Part shown: piece after piece, positions 1 through 7,881 of the stretch
Layout: each line of letters starts with the position of its first letter
Position numbering within the stretch: position 1 is the first letter of the stretch
Assembly (NCBI GenBank): GCA_038207155.1
Contig: JBBRAB010000021.1
Coordinates: 9,631 to 73,630 of the forward strand
Direction of reading: 5' to 3'
Length of the DNA stretch: 64,000 nt
Source: FEN-1139 sp038207155
GTDB taxonomy: Bacteria > Myxococcota_A > Polyangia > Polyangiales > Polyangiaceae
The notes under the pieces: generated by a model
The model's database searches: none
What the model was told of the DNA's origin: nothing
What the model saw: the letters and a program-made list of their open reading frames with translations, nothing else
Made by a program: the position numbers and the translations under genes

Positions 1-1
1 G

Positions 2-382
2 CTCACTTGGTACGAGCATCAGCAGGTCATCTCGTACCTCAGCGCGCGTCACCATTTGAGCCCGGGCGCGCCGAAGGCCACTGCGCTTGCCTCGAGTGCG
101 GTCGCGCCCTGTGCCGGCGTGACTGCAGGCGCCGATACCAACCCCGTTGCCACGCCGCCCAAACCAGGCAGCGCAGGCGTTGGCTCAAAGCCCACCGACG
201 CCACCCCAGGCTCGCTCGCGGGAGGCGCCGACGAGAGCTCTGGTGGCGGTTGTGGTTGTCGCGTCGCGGGGGACGCTCCGAAGCCTTCGCGTGGACTGGC
301 TTGGCTGACGCTGCTGGCTGCCCTCGGACTCACGAGAGCCAACAAGCGCGTCTCGCTCACGCAAGCCAGCAAGCGCAAGTAA
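2..382 (+). CDS. MYXO-CTERM-type surface protein, C-terminal fragment
   Basis: The reading frame is already open at the left edge, so the N-terminus and main domain lie outside the window. The visible 126 codons are a low-complexity Ala/Gly/Pro/Thr linker followed by a Gly-Cys-Gly-Cys-Arg motif (cysteine codons at 251-253 and 257-259), a short hydrophobic helix (GLAWLTLLAALGLT) and a basic Arg/Lys tail. That order (cysteine motif, membrane helix, basic end) is the MYXO-CTERM sorting signal of myxobacteria, which is known to hold exported proteins at the outer surface. The protein is therefore inferred to be exported and cell-surface anchored; its enzymatic or adhesive role cannot be read here. 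A hairpin overlaps and follows the stop codon. Confidence 0.75.
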   Translation, partial: LTWYEHQQVISYLSARHHLSPGAPKATALASSAVAPCAGVTAGADTNPVATPPKPGSAGVGSKPTDATPGSLAGGADESSGGGCGCRVAGDAPKPSRGLAWLTLLAALGLTRANKRVSLTQASKRK

Positions 383-408
383 ACTCGCTTGCGCAAAGCA
401 TGAGACCG

Positions 409-448
409 ACATCCCCCTACAAATGCGAGAGGGATGTTGGGTTTTGTT
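409..448 (+). terminator. Rho-independent terminator
   Basis: ACATCCC (409-415) pairs with GGGATGT (431-437), extendable by three pairs with one mismatch, and the tail TGGGTTTTGTT follows. It sits 27 nt after the stop of the MYXO-CTERM gene and about 100 nt before the next start, so it most likely ends that transcript. A second 7-bp inverted repeat (GCGCAAG/CTTGCGC) overlaps the stop codon. Confidence 0.55.
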
Positions 449-551
449 GATCCGGCGCGGCTACCTCGGGGCACATTCGCAGGCTCGACCTCTGAACCGT
501 CTTCGGGCGGTCGCGCTCGGGCTCAACCTTCACGACCAAAGGCACGTCACC

Positions 552-1730
552 ATGCTTTTCCGCACCGCTTCGCTGGTTCTGCTCTCGACTTCCGCCCTGC
601 TGCTCTGCGCCTGTGGTTCGAGTGACACCGGTGGCGGCATCGACTCACCTGCCGGTCCGGCTGCGGGGGGCGCGGCTTCCCCAGGCCCGACTCCGGGAGG
701 CGGGACTACGCCAGGCACGCCGGGGAATCCGACCGGCTCCTGCAAGGTCCCCGCGGACGTCAAGGTAGAGGACGTCTCTAAACCGACGACGGTCGTCGGC
801 ACTGGGACCGCCGCCAGCTGCAGCTCGGCAGCCACCATCGCGGCCATCGCCAAAGGCGGCGTCATCACGTTCAACTGCGGCAAAGCGCCGGTCGTGATCG
901 AGCTCGCGGAGACCGCCAAGATCTTCAACAAAACGCCCGCTGGGGCGCTGATCGAGCAGGTCGTGATCGACGGCGGAGGCTTGGTCACGCTCAGCGGCCA
1001 GGGCAAGCGGCGCATCCTCTACATGAACACCTGCGACCCGGATCTGGTCTGGGCGAGTGAGCACTGTAACGATCAGGCCACGCCTCGCCTCACCTTGCAG
1101 AACCTCAGCATGGTGGACGGCAATTCCACGGGCCAGCTAAAGTCCAACTCCGGGGAGGGAACCGAGGGTGGCGGCGCGGTGTTCGTTCGCGGCGGACGCT
1201 TCAAGGTCATCAATTCCAAATTCCATCGCAACGTCTGCGACTCGAAGGGCCCGGATCTTGGCGGCGGGGCGCTGCGGGTGTTTGACCAATTCCAAGACCA
1301 GCCTGTCTACGTGGTCGGCAGCACGTTTGGCGGCTCCAAAGAGAACCGCAATGAATGCTCGAACGGCGGGGCAATCAGCAGCATCGGCGTGTCCTGGACC
1401 ATCATCAACAGCCTGCTCTCGTACAACAAGGCCCTCGGTGATGGGGGCAATCCGGCCAAGGATGGCAGCGTCGGGGGAGGCAGCGGAGGTGCCATTTACA
1501 ACGACGGCAACGAGATGGCCCTCTCGCTCTGCGGCACCAAGCTCGAGTACAACGAGGTCAACGCTTTCGGCAGTGCCATCTTCTTCGTGAGCAACAACCA
1601 CACGGGCACGATGCGCATCGAGGGCTCGACCATCACGAACAATATCGGCGGCAGCTGGTACCCGAAGTACCCGCAAATCTCCCAGCACGACGACACGCCC
1701 ATCACGGTCGTCGACTCGACCATCAAGTGA
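552..1730 (+). CDS. Right-handed beta-helix (pectate-lyase-like) lipoprotein
   Basis: The start chosen is the ATG at 552, because it begins a lipoprotein signal peptide (MLFRTASLVLL then LLLCAC, lipobox cysteine about residue 21); the frame is open further upstream but without signal-like sequence. After the lipid anchor comes a Gly/Pro/Thr-rich linker (about residues 25-65), then a repetitive Asn/Gly-rich region with short beta-strand phrases (VIDGGGLVTL, LTLQNLSMVDGN, FKVINSKFHRN, WTIINSLLSYN). These are typical of parallel beta-helix proteins such as pectate lyases and polymorphic outer-membrane proteins. No polysaccharide-lyase catalytic triad was recognised, so a surface or adhesin role is as likely as an enzyme. 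About 392 aa, monocistronic. Confidence 0.65.
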   Translation: MLFRTASLVLLSTSALLLCACGSSDTGGGIDSPAGPAAGGAASPGPTPGGGTTPGTPGNPTGSCKVPADVKVEDVSKPTTVVGTGTAASCSSAATIAAIAKGGVITFNCGKAPVVIELAETAKIFNKTPAGALIEQVVIDGGGLVTLSGQGKRRILYMNTCDPDLVWASEHCNDQATPRLTLQNLSMVDGNSTGQLKSNSGEGTEGGGAVFVRGGRFKVINSKFHRNVCDSKGPDLGGGALRVFDQFQDQPVYVVGSTFGGSKENRNECSNGGAISSIGVSWTIINSLLSYNKALGDGGNPAKDGSVGGGSGGAIYNDGNEMALSLCGTKLEYNEVNAFGSAIFFVSNNHTGTMRIEGSTITNNIGGSWYPKYPQISQHDDTPITVVDSTIK

Positions 1731-1793
1731 CGACCGTGACCGTGACCGTGACCGCGACCGTGACCGCGGCACCGTGACCGCGACCGCGGCACC
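1731..1793 (+). repeat. Short tandem repeat of GACCGT/GACCGC hexamers
   Basis: Directly after the stop codon of the beta-helix lipoprotein there are about ten imperfect GACCGT or GACCGC hexamers, interrupted by two GGCACC units. They lie outside any convincing gene. The copy number of such a repeat is likely to vary between strains. Further on (1824-1839) a 6-bp inverted repeat GCGCCC/GGGCGC could form a hairpin without a T-run. Confidence 0.7.
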
Positions 1794-1856
1794 GCGCGCG
1801 AGCCTGTGCAGGTGAACAGCGGAGCGCCCTAAGGGGCGCCCCGCGCGCGATCCTAC

Positions 1857-1886
1857 TTGCGGGGCGCGCTGACCCACGCCTATGCT
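1857..1886 (+). promoter_or_regulatory. Candidate sigma-70 promoter of the fliO/fliP-like pair
   Basis: TTGCGG (1857-1862) and TATGCT (1881-1886) are separated by 18 nt and lie 27 nt upstream of the ATG at 1914. A good ribosome binding site (GGAGGTG, 1902-1908) follows. Both boxes deviate from consensus, so this is a candidate only. Confidence 0.35.
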
Positions 1887-1913
1887 CACGCCACCCTACG
1901 CGGAGGTGTGGTC

Positions 1914-2240
1914 ATGACGTCTTTGGGGCAGTACGTCGTAGAGTCGCTGATAACTTTGTCAATACTCGGCATTTTCGCCCTGATCCTGGTGCTGGCCTCG
2001 CGTCGTCTGGGTCGCCCCAGCGGACCGCTGCAGCTCGTGGCACGCCTGCCGCTGGAGCATCGTCGGGCGGTGTACCTCGTGCAAGCGGGCTCGCGCACTT
2101 GGCTGCTCGGAGCCTCGGAGGCGGGTCTCGTGTCACTCGGGGAGCTCGAGGGACCGGTTGAGCCCCTGGCCGCCAGCACTCCTCATCCGTTGGCGCGTTT
2201 CAGCGAGCTGCTCGGAAAAAAACAGGAGTCGCAGCCATGA
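1914..2240 (+). CDS. fliO: FliO-like flagellar/type III export accessory protein
   Basis: A 108-aa protein with one N-terminal membrane helix (about residues 9-30, VVESLITLSILGIFALILVL) and a short cytoplasmic domain. The phrase VARLPLEHRRAVYLVQAG...WLLGASEAG matches the FliO pattern of a basic linker, a 'LPLGPKKSLYLV' strand and a 'LLLGVT' strand. FliO assists assembly of the FliP pore of the export gate. The ATG at 1914 is preferred because GGAGGTG lies just upstream. The last codons overlap the start of the FliP-like gene (ATGA), so the two are translationally coupled. Short proteins diverge fast, so the family call leans on the neighbour. Confidence 0.6.
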   Translation: MTSLGQYVVESLITLSILGIFALILVLASRRLGRPSGPLQLVARLPLEHRRAVYLVQAGSRTWLLGASEAGLVSLGELEGPVEPLAASTPHPLARFSELLGKKQESQP

Positions 2241-2899
2241 GCCCGGCCTTCGAGCGTCCCCTGCCGCTCATGCTGGTGCTGGGGCTGCTGTCGCTGTTGC
2301 CGTTTCTCTTCATGTCCGCTTCGGCCTTCGTGAAGATCTCGACGGTGCTGCAGATCACCAAAAATGCCATTGGGGCCCAGAGCGTGCCCTCCAACTCGAT
2401 CGTGATGGCGCTGTCGCTCGCGCTCAGCTTGCTGGTGATGGCGCCCGTCGGCGAGCGCATGCTTGAGCGCGCCAGCCCGATCATCGCGCGCAACCCGGAC
2501 TCGCTCACCCTGCTGCGCGAGGGCAGTCAGGCGCTCGCGGAACCGCTGCGGGATTTTCTGCGTAGCAATGCCTCTCCGCGTGAGCAGCAGCGTTTCCTTC
2601 GGCTCGCCCAGCAGCAGCGCCCCGCCGCCACCCGGGCAGCCGTCGACCCTCACGGTTTTTCCGTGCTGCTGCCCGCCTTTATGGTGAGCGAGCTCCATGC
2701 TGCATTTGCGCTTGGCTTTGCGATCTATTTGCCATTTTTGGTGCTCGATCTGGTTGTAGCAAACGTGCTGCTTGCCCTTGGGATGCAGATGGTCAATCCC
2801 TCGCAGATCAGTCTCCCCTTCAAGCTGCTGCTGTTTGTCGCGCTCGACGGCTGGGGACTGCTCGCCCAATCCCTGCTCTCGGGCTACCGCGTCAGTTAG
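2237..2899 (+). CDS. FliP/SctR family export-gate membrane protein
   Basis: A 220-aa protein of the FliP/SctR/YscR family, the inner-membrane pore subunit of flagellar and type III secretion export gates. Visible signatures are FVKISTVLQITKNAIGAQSVPSN near residues 30-50, APVGERM, the conserved LLPAFMVSELHAAF region and LPFLVLDLVVANVLL, and the C-terminal ISLPFKLLLFVALDGW. Four membrane helices are expected. It lacks the long N-terminal signal segment of classical FliP and so resembles SctR in length. The usual partners (FliQ/SctS, FliR/SctT, FlhA/SctV) are not next to it: downstream genes are on the other strand. It may belong to a scattered type III system or a retained fragment. Confidence 0.85.
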   Translation: MSPAFERPLPLMLVLGLLSLLPFLFMSASAFVKISTVLQITKNAIGAQSVPSNSIVMALSLALSLLVMAPVGERMLERASPIIARNPDSLTLLREGSQALAEPLRDFLRSNASPREQQRFLRLAQQQRPAATRAAVDPHGFSVLLPAFMVSELHAAFALGFAIYLPFLVLDLVVANVLLALGMQMVNPSQISLPFKLLLFVALDGWGLLAQSLLSGYRVS

Positions 2900-3224
2900 A
2901 CGGCGCGCGCGGCAGCTCGAACATCCGTCGCGTATCGGCGGGCGGCGCCGCCTCATTGGCGCGCGCAGCCATCTCTGCCAGGCACACGCGAGGCGCGCGC
3001 CGGGTGCGCGCACAGGCGATCACTTCGCGATCAAAGGGTTGCGTGAGGCATTGGTTCACGACGCGGTCAAACGACTGACGTACGCGAGGCAGCTCAAGTG
3101 CGCTGACGTCCGGGAGCCCGAGCGCCAGTAGCGCAAACTCCACGCAATCCTCGGGCGGTGGCGCTTTGCGCGCGCAGCCCGTCAGCACGCCGCACAAAAC
3201 CAGAACGGAAAGGCTTGGCCTCAC
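2892..3224 (-). CDS. Small hypothetical lipoprotein
   Basis: A 110-aa protein starting MRPSLSVLVLCGVLTGC, a classic lipoprotein signal with lipobox LTGC (cysteine at residue 17). The mature part is mostly helical with three further cysteines (CVEF, NQCL, IACAR) and one more in RVCLAEM; no family was recognised. Its start codon overlaps the stop of the preceding possible outer-membrane gene by four bases (ATGA), and its 3' end overlaps the fliP-like gene on the other strand by 8 bp. Together with pheT it forms a three-gene minus-strand run. Confidence 0.6.
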   Translation of the reverse strand: MRPSLSVLVLCGVLTGCARKAPPPEDCVEFALLALGLPDVSALELPRVRQSFDRVVNQCLTQPFDREVIACARTRRAPRVCLAEMAARANEAAPPADTRRMFELPRAPSN

Positions 3225-4075
3225 AGCAGGATCCCAAGGGAAAACAGGGCTGTCGACGACCAGCTAAATTCCGGCAGGCCTCCAAGCGTGTAGCGCTTGC
3301 CCTCTTGAGAGAACGCCTGCACCGGATCATGCGCGCTGCCCGATTGCGAGCCGTGAACGCCACCGGACACCAGCGCATCGAGCAGCAACCAGTCCTTGTA
3401 GAGCAGGAACTCGAGTCCGCCGCTCAGCTCGTAGTTGAGGTAGACCGCTGACCGGTCCAGGCTTCGGAGCTCGAGACCGCCCGAGGTGGACGGTTCGCGC
3501 GCGATAAAGCGACCCCAAGTGATGCCCGCTCCGGCAAATCCGCTCAGACGCGGCGTGAAGTGCAGCTGCGGCTCAACATGCAGCCCAAGCTGAATCACCT
3601 CGAGGTGTTTTTGGTCGACCGCGATGTTGTCAGGAGTAATCCGGCCTGATTTGACCGAGATCGGCACGTTCCCGCGCAGCGCAGTAAGCCGAACTCCAAG
3701 CCAATAGAGTGGTTCGAGACGCGCCGCAAGCCCCCACACCGGCCCCGGCGAGGTGGAGGCAGGGGTGCCATGAGTCGCGTGATGCCAGACCCCGACGACA
3801 GCAAGCAGCGCGAGATTGTGAGCAACGCGCTTGGGCTCCGGTGCCGCATAATACGGGCTGGGTAATTGCTCGTGCTGTGAAGGCGCAAGCACCCCCGCAC
3901 GCGGCGGACCCGGGACTGCGGTGATGTCCTCATCCGCATCTTCCCCAGCGCTCGACGTCGCGGTTCCCGCAGCGGACGCCGCCGCAGCGGGCGCTGCCGC
4001 AGCGGACTGACCCGGCACGGTCACGACGACCAGTGCGCTGGCAAACACGGTGGCAAAGCCGACGGCGCGCTTCAT
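3221..4075 (-). CDS. Exported protein, possible outer-membrane beta-barrel
   Basis: The ATG at 4075 begins a clean signal peptide (MKRAVGFATVFASALVVV, then an Ala-rich cleavage region). The mature protein has an acidic linker and then alternating amphipathic strands ending mostly in aromatic or aliphatic residues (for example LRALRGNVPISV, AVYLNYELSGGLEFLL), with a final strand ALFSLGILL at the C-terminus. This is how small outer-membrane barrel proteins read, but no named family was recognised. It starts 1 nt after the pheT stop codon, so it is probably co-transcribed and coupled with pheT, and it overlaps the following lipoprotein gene by four bases. 284 aa. Confidence 0.55.
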   Translation of the reverse strand: MKRAVGFATVFASALVVVTVPGQSAAAAPAAAASAAGTATSSAGEDADEDITAVPGPPRAGVLAPSQHEQLPSPYYAAPEPKRVAHNLALLAVVGVWHHATHGTPASTSPGPVWGLAARLEPLYWLGVRLTALRGNVPISVKSGRITPDNIAVDQKHLEVIQLGLHVEPQLHFTPRLSGFAGAGITWGRFIAREPSTSGGLELRSLDRSAVYLNYELSGGLEFLLYKDWLLLDALVSGGVHGSQSGSAHDPVQAFSQEGKRYTLGGLPEFSWSSTALFSLGILL

Positions 4076-4076
4076 C

Positions 4077-6575
4077 CTAACTCCTGAGTCCGATCCCAAA
4101 GCGGTCATTGACGGACTTGATCACCGCTTGCTGGCAAGCGTCGACCTCAGCGTCGGTGAGCGTCTTGGCCTGGTCCGGTTGAGTCGCGGCCTTCGGATCG
4201 CGATAGGTGAGACGGAAGGCCAAAGCGCGGTGCTCGGGCGGCAGCGAGCCACCGCGGAACAGATCGAACAGCTCTGCCGACTCGCAGAGCGGACCCGCGC
4301 TCTCGCGTAGCAGGCTCAGTACGTCGCCCGCCGCCAGCGACTCGGGCAAGACGAACGAGACGTCACGCACGATCGCTGGCAAACGCGGTATGGGGCGATA
4401 GCGCGGCGTTGGACGGCCAAGCGCCTCGACGACCGCAAGATCGATTTCGACGACCATGGTCGGACTCTCGAGCTCGAAGGACTCAACCACGTCGGGGTGC
4501 AGAGGACCAAAATGCCCCACGCATTGCTCTCCAACGAAGATGCGCGCAGCGCCGCGGGGATGCAGATGCAGGGTACCGGGAGCCCCGTTGGCACGCTCGA
4601 GCCGCGTCGCCAGACGCGTGACGCGCTCGACGAGCTCGACCGCGATGGCCTTGGCGTCAAAGACGTCATGCTCCTCGGATTTGCTGAGATAGCTCGAGCG
4701 GGGGCCCGCCAGAAGCGCCGCGAAATAGGGCATTTCGACGGGCAGCGCGAGCTCGTCGTCGGCCTCCCGTGGGCGCGTCGCCTGACTGGTTTCGGGCCTT
4801 GCGGTTCCAATCGGCAAAAACACCCCTCCGAGCGAGAAGAGGCGTATCGAGGGCTCTCCGCGACGGTGCGCCCGGAGCTGCGCTTCGAGCAAGCCGGGTA
4901 GCAGCGAGGTACGCATCACCCCGCGCTCCTCCGTCAGGGGATTGAGCAGCGTGACCACGGGCACCGGGGCACCGAGGCGCTCGAGCGACTCCTTGGCAAC
5001 GAAGCCGTAGGTCAGCGCCTCACTGAGGCCGAGCGAGACTGCTGTGGCAATCACGTCGCGCTCGAGACGACCGATGCCCCGCTGGAACTGGGGCGTGATG
5101 CTCGGCAGCACCGTGGGAATCGCGTCGAGCCCGCGCATGCGCGCGACCTCCTCGATCAGATCGGCCTCGATCGAGACGTCGGGACGATGGCTGGCCGCGC
5201 GAACCTCAACCTCGCTCGCGGACTCGGAAAGAATGGCGAACCCGAGGCCGCGCAGGATGCGCACAGCCTCCGCGAAGGGCACGGCGACGCCGAGCAACGC
5301 GTCAAGCCGGGCTGAGCGAAGCCGGATCGTAGGCTGCGCGGGCAGAACGCCGCCGACGAGCTTGGTCCCCGCTACCGCTCTGGCTCCCGCGAGTTCAGCA
5401 AGCAGCGCTTGGGCATGGCCGAGCACCTGCTGGAGATCGCCAAAGTCCACTCCCCGCTCGAAACGATGGCTCGAGTCGGTGTGCATCTGGTGACGACGCG
5501 CCGTGCGACGCACCCCTTGCGGCGTGAAGTACGCACACTCGAGCAGGACCCTCTCGGTGGTGGCCGAGATTTCACTGCTGGCTCCACCCATCACGCCAGC
5601 CAGGGCCGTTGGTCCCTTGGCATCGGCGATCACGAGATCGTCGATGTCGAGCTTGCGCTCGATGCCGTCCAGCGTCGTCATGACTTCACCGGCCGTTGCT
5701 TGGCGAATAATGAGCTGAGCTGGACCCTCGCTGCCCACCTGCGCCAGATCGAAGGCATGCATCGGATGCCCGTAGAGCAACATCAGCCAATTGGTGATGT
5801 CGACCACGTTGGAGATCGGTCGCTGGCCGAGGCGCTCGAGCCGCCAACGCATCGGGGCGGGCGAAGGAGCGAGCGAGACGCGCAGTGCGGCAGCCGCGCC
5901 GTAGCTCGGACAGCGCTCAGTGGCGCGATTGTCGACCTCCACCAGGGCGTCGAGCGTGACGCCACTGGCCTCAGGAGCCGCGGGAATGCTGGGCATCGCA
6001 AACGGCAACCCCAGCGCAACGGCGAGATCACGCGCGACTCCCACATGACCGAGCGCATCGGGGCGATTCGGGGTGACGTCGAGCTCGAAGATCACGTCGT
6101 CGAGCTCGGGGAAGTACTCAAGGAGCGGCGTGCCTGGAGCTGCCGCGCCAGGCGGAAGCACGAGGATCCCCTCGGAGCTCTGGGCAACGCCAAGCTCAGC
6201 TTCCGAACAGAGCATGCCGCAGCTCTCGATGCCACCAATCGCGCGCGGAGCCAGCGGCACACCGAGCGACGGCAGCACCGAGCCCAGCTGCGCGAGCACC
6301 ACCATGCCGCCTGCAGCAGGCACGTTCGACGCACCACAGACGATGCGCTGAGTGCGACCGTTCGCGAGCTCCAGATCCACGAGACCCAGGGTACTGCGAG
6401 TTGGATGCGCCTCGCGACCGAGCACCTTCGCGAGGATCACGGGAGCGAGACCGCGCCCCGGTTGCGAGATGCCATCGACCGCGAGTCCAATCGAAGTGAG
6501 GCGTTCGGCAACTTGAGTCGCGGTGAGATCGAGCCCGGGAAGCAGCTCTTTGAGCCAACGAAGCGAGACGCGCAT
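4077..6575 (-). CDS. pheT: Phenylalanyl-tRNA synthetase beta subunit
   Basis: An 832-aa cytoplasmic enzyme subunit that with PheS charges tRNA-Phe. The domains follow the PheT order: N-terminal MRVSLRWLKELLP, an EMAP-II/OB-fold tRNA-binding domain (about 45-150, with RIVCGASNV), the B3/B4 editing domain (SNVVDITNWLMLLYGHPMHAFD), B5 (ASHRPDVSIEADLIEEVARM), the catalytic-like core (ALTYGFV, LLNPLTEERGVMRTSLLPGLL) and the C-terminal FDX-ACB anticodon-binding domain (about 735-830). Length is normal for the family. pheS is not next to it, which is unusual; the upstream neighbour is the Gld-type operon, separated by a terminator. The start has no Shine-Dalgarno; a TAAGAG box lies 9 nt upstream. 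Confidence 0.97.
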   Translation of the reverse strand: MRVSLRWLKELLPGLDLTATQVAERLTSIGLAVDGISQPGRGLAPVILAKVLGREAHPTRSTLGLVDLELANGRTQRIVCGASNVPAAGGMVVLAQLGSVLPSLGVPLAPRAIGGIESCGMLCSEAELGVAQSSEGILVLPPGAAAPGTPLLEYFPELDDVIFELDVTPNRPDALGHVGVARDLAVALGLPFAMPSIPAAPEASGVTLDALVEVDNRATERCPSYGAAAALRVSLAPSPAPMRWRLERLGQRPISNVVDITNWLMLLYGHPMHAFDLAQVGSEGPAQLIIRQATAGEVMTTLDGIERKLDIDDLVIADAKGPTALAGVMGGASSEISATTERVLLECAYFTPQGVRRTARRHQMHTDSSHRFERGVDFGDLQQVLGHAQALLAELAGARAVAGTKLVGGVLPAQPTIRLRSARLDALLGVAVPFAEAVRILRGLGFAILSESASEVEVRAASHRPDVSIEADLIEEVARMRGLDAIPTVLPSITPQFQRGIGRLERDVIATAVSLGLSEALTYGFVAKESLERLGAPVPVVTLLNPLTEERGVMRTSLLPGLLEAQLRAHRRGEPSIRLFSLGGVFLPIGTARPETSQATRPREADDELALPVEMPYFAALLAGPRSSYLSKSEEHDVFDAKAIAVELVERVTRLATRLERANGAPGTLHLHPRGAARIFVGEQCVGHFGPLHPDVVESFELESPTMVVEIDLAVVEALGRPTPRYRPIPRLPAIVRDVSFVLPESLAAGDVLSLLRESAGPLCESAELFDLFRGGSLPPEHRALAFRLTYRDPKAATQPDQAKTLTDAEVDACQQAVIKSVNDRFGIGLRS

Positions 6576-6624
6576 GGGTCCCCGCTCTTAGCACGTCCCC
6601 GGGGCCCCGGCCGGCGCACAAAAG

Positions 6625-6665
6625 TCACAACCCCAGGGCTGCGCAAAGCGGCTCTGGGGTTGTGA
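6625..6665 (-). terminator. Rho-independent terminator of the Gld-type operon
   Basis: A perfect 12-bp stem (TCACAACCCCAG at 6625-6636, CTGGGGTTGTGA at 6654-6665) is followed on the minus strand by CTTTTGTG. It lies 20 bp after the stop of the DUF4340 gene and about 50 bp before the pheT start, so it separates the two transcription units. Confidence 0.8.
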
Positions 6666-6684
6666 AGGACGCTCGGCGCGTGGG

Positions 6685-7800
6685 TTATTCGCCTGGCATT
6701 CCCTGCATGCCCTGCATTCCAGGCATGCCCGGCATCATTCCAGGCATTCCGGGCATTCCGCCACCAGGCGGGCCGCCCTTGCTCTTGTCGTCGGACTTCT
6801 TGAACTTGGCACCGTCGGTGGTGAGCCAGTCCGCCGAATAGGAGCTGATCGCGAAGAGCTCGGAGGAGCCCGCGAGCCGCACCCAGCGACTGCTCGCCTC
6901 ACCGGCGTTGCCGACCTCGAGCACCTTCTCGGCACCGTCCTCGAGCTTGACCGTGAGGGTCGCCTTGGGCGGCTCGAACCCGAGCTCGGCCGGGGTCTTG
7001 CCCTGGGCAAAGTCGGTGGCGATCAGCGCCTTGTAAGCGCGCAAGAGGTCGTCGACCTTGCCGCCGTCAAAGGCCTCGAGCTTACCAGCGCCCTTGGCTT
7101 TCTTGAAGTTCAGCTTCCAGCCGCCAGCAGGCTGCTTGTCGCTGTTGGCAGACTTGGTGAACTCGAAGCTGGCGCTCTCATTGACTAGACGAACGCTCTT
7201 GACCTTGCTGTCGTCGAACTTGAGCACCGAGAGATCGCGCCAGCCCTTGAGGTCACGCGAGTAGAGGTAGCTCGAGTAACCCTTGACCACGAAAACGCCA
7301 GTTTTCCCGGCAATTCTGGCCATTTGACCGCGCGAGCCGCCGCTACCGAAGTGAAACTCGGCGATCGCCTTGCCGCCGGCTTCGAAGGTCGCATGCACGG
7401 CCTTGTCATCGGTCAGATCGTAGCGACCGTAAGCATCAGCGGTGGTGGCAACCTGTTCGCTGACTTCAAGGGTCTTGAGGTTGTCGATCAGGGATTGGAC
7501 GTTGGCCGAATTCGCTTTGGCCGTCAGCGGCTCGACGATGCTCCAGTCCTCACCCTTCTTCTCAAGCACGACCTTGAGCGCCTTGCCAGCGTCACCCGCC
7601 GGCTGAGACACCACCACGCGGTTGACCTGCTTGAGCTGCTCGTCGGGCAGACTCAGCTTGGGGAGTTTGTCGTCCTGGGCTCGATAGGTAAAGGTGGCCG
7701 CTTCGCGCTCGGAACTGCGCTTCTGAAGGTACAGCCCGGCACCCAGCGCACCGAGGACTGCGACCGCGACATAGAGCTTGGTATCTGTGCTCATCGCCAT
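6685..7800 (-). CDS. DUF4340 domain protein of a Gld-type ABC operon
   Basis: A 371-aa protein with one N-terminal membrane helix (about residues 8-25, LYVAVAVLGALGAGLYLQ) and a long periplasmic part made of repeated alpha/beta modules (VVVSQPAG, WSIVEPL, ANVQSLIDNLKTLEV, YGRYDLTD, VFVVKGYSSYLYSRD). This matches the DUF4340 family, which is commonly encoded last in gldA-gldF-gldG-like operons. Its role is not known; it presumably works with the GldG-like protein on the outer face of the membrane. The C-terminus is unusual: a 30-residue Met/Pro/Gly tail (GMPGMPGMMPGMPGM and on). An AAGGAAG ribosome binding site precedes the ATG at 7800; a second ATG two codons later is also possible. Confidence 0.8.
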   Translation of the reverse strand: MAMSTDTKLYVAVAVLGALGAGLYLQKRSSEREAATFTYRAQDDKLPKLSLPDEQLKQVNRVVVSQPAGDAGKALKVVLEKKGEDWSIVEPLTAKANSANVQSLIDNLKTLEVSEQVATTADAYGRYDLTDDKAVHATFEAGGKAIAEFHFGSGGSRGQMARIAGKTGVFVVKGYSSYLYSRDLKGWRDLSVLKFDDSKVKSVRLVNESASFEFTKSANSDKQPAGGWKLNFKKAKGAGKLEAFDGGKVDDLLRAYKALIATDFAQGKTPAELGFEPPKATLTVKLEDGAEKVLEVGNAGEASSRWVRLAGSSELFAISSYSADWLTTDGAKFKKSDDKSKGGPPGGGMPGMPGMMPGMPGMQGMQGMPGE

Positions 7801-7881
7801 GGTTCGATCTTCCTTACAAGTGAGGCTCGACGCGGAACCGTGCCAGGGCTACCCCCGGCACGGCGCCGCGCCTGGGGGGCC

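Noticed and set aside
5409..6665. Long open frames opposite real genes (for example opposite pheT, gldG, ffh, dnaJ and the ceramide-synthase-like gene, 340-470 codons)
   Set aside because: They are typical antisense shadows of high-GC codon use, rich in Arg/His with no recognisable domains, and lie opposite strongly supported genes.
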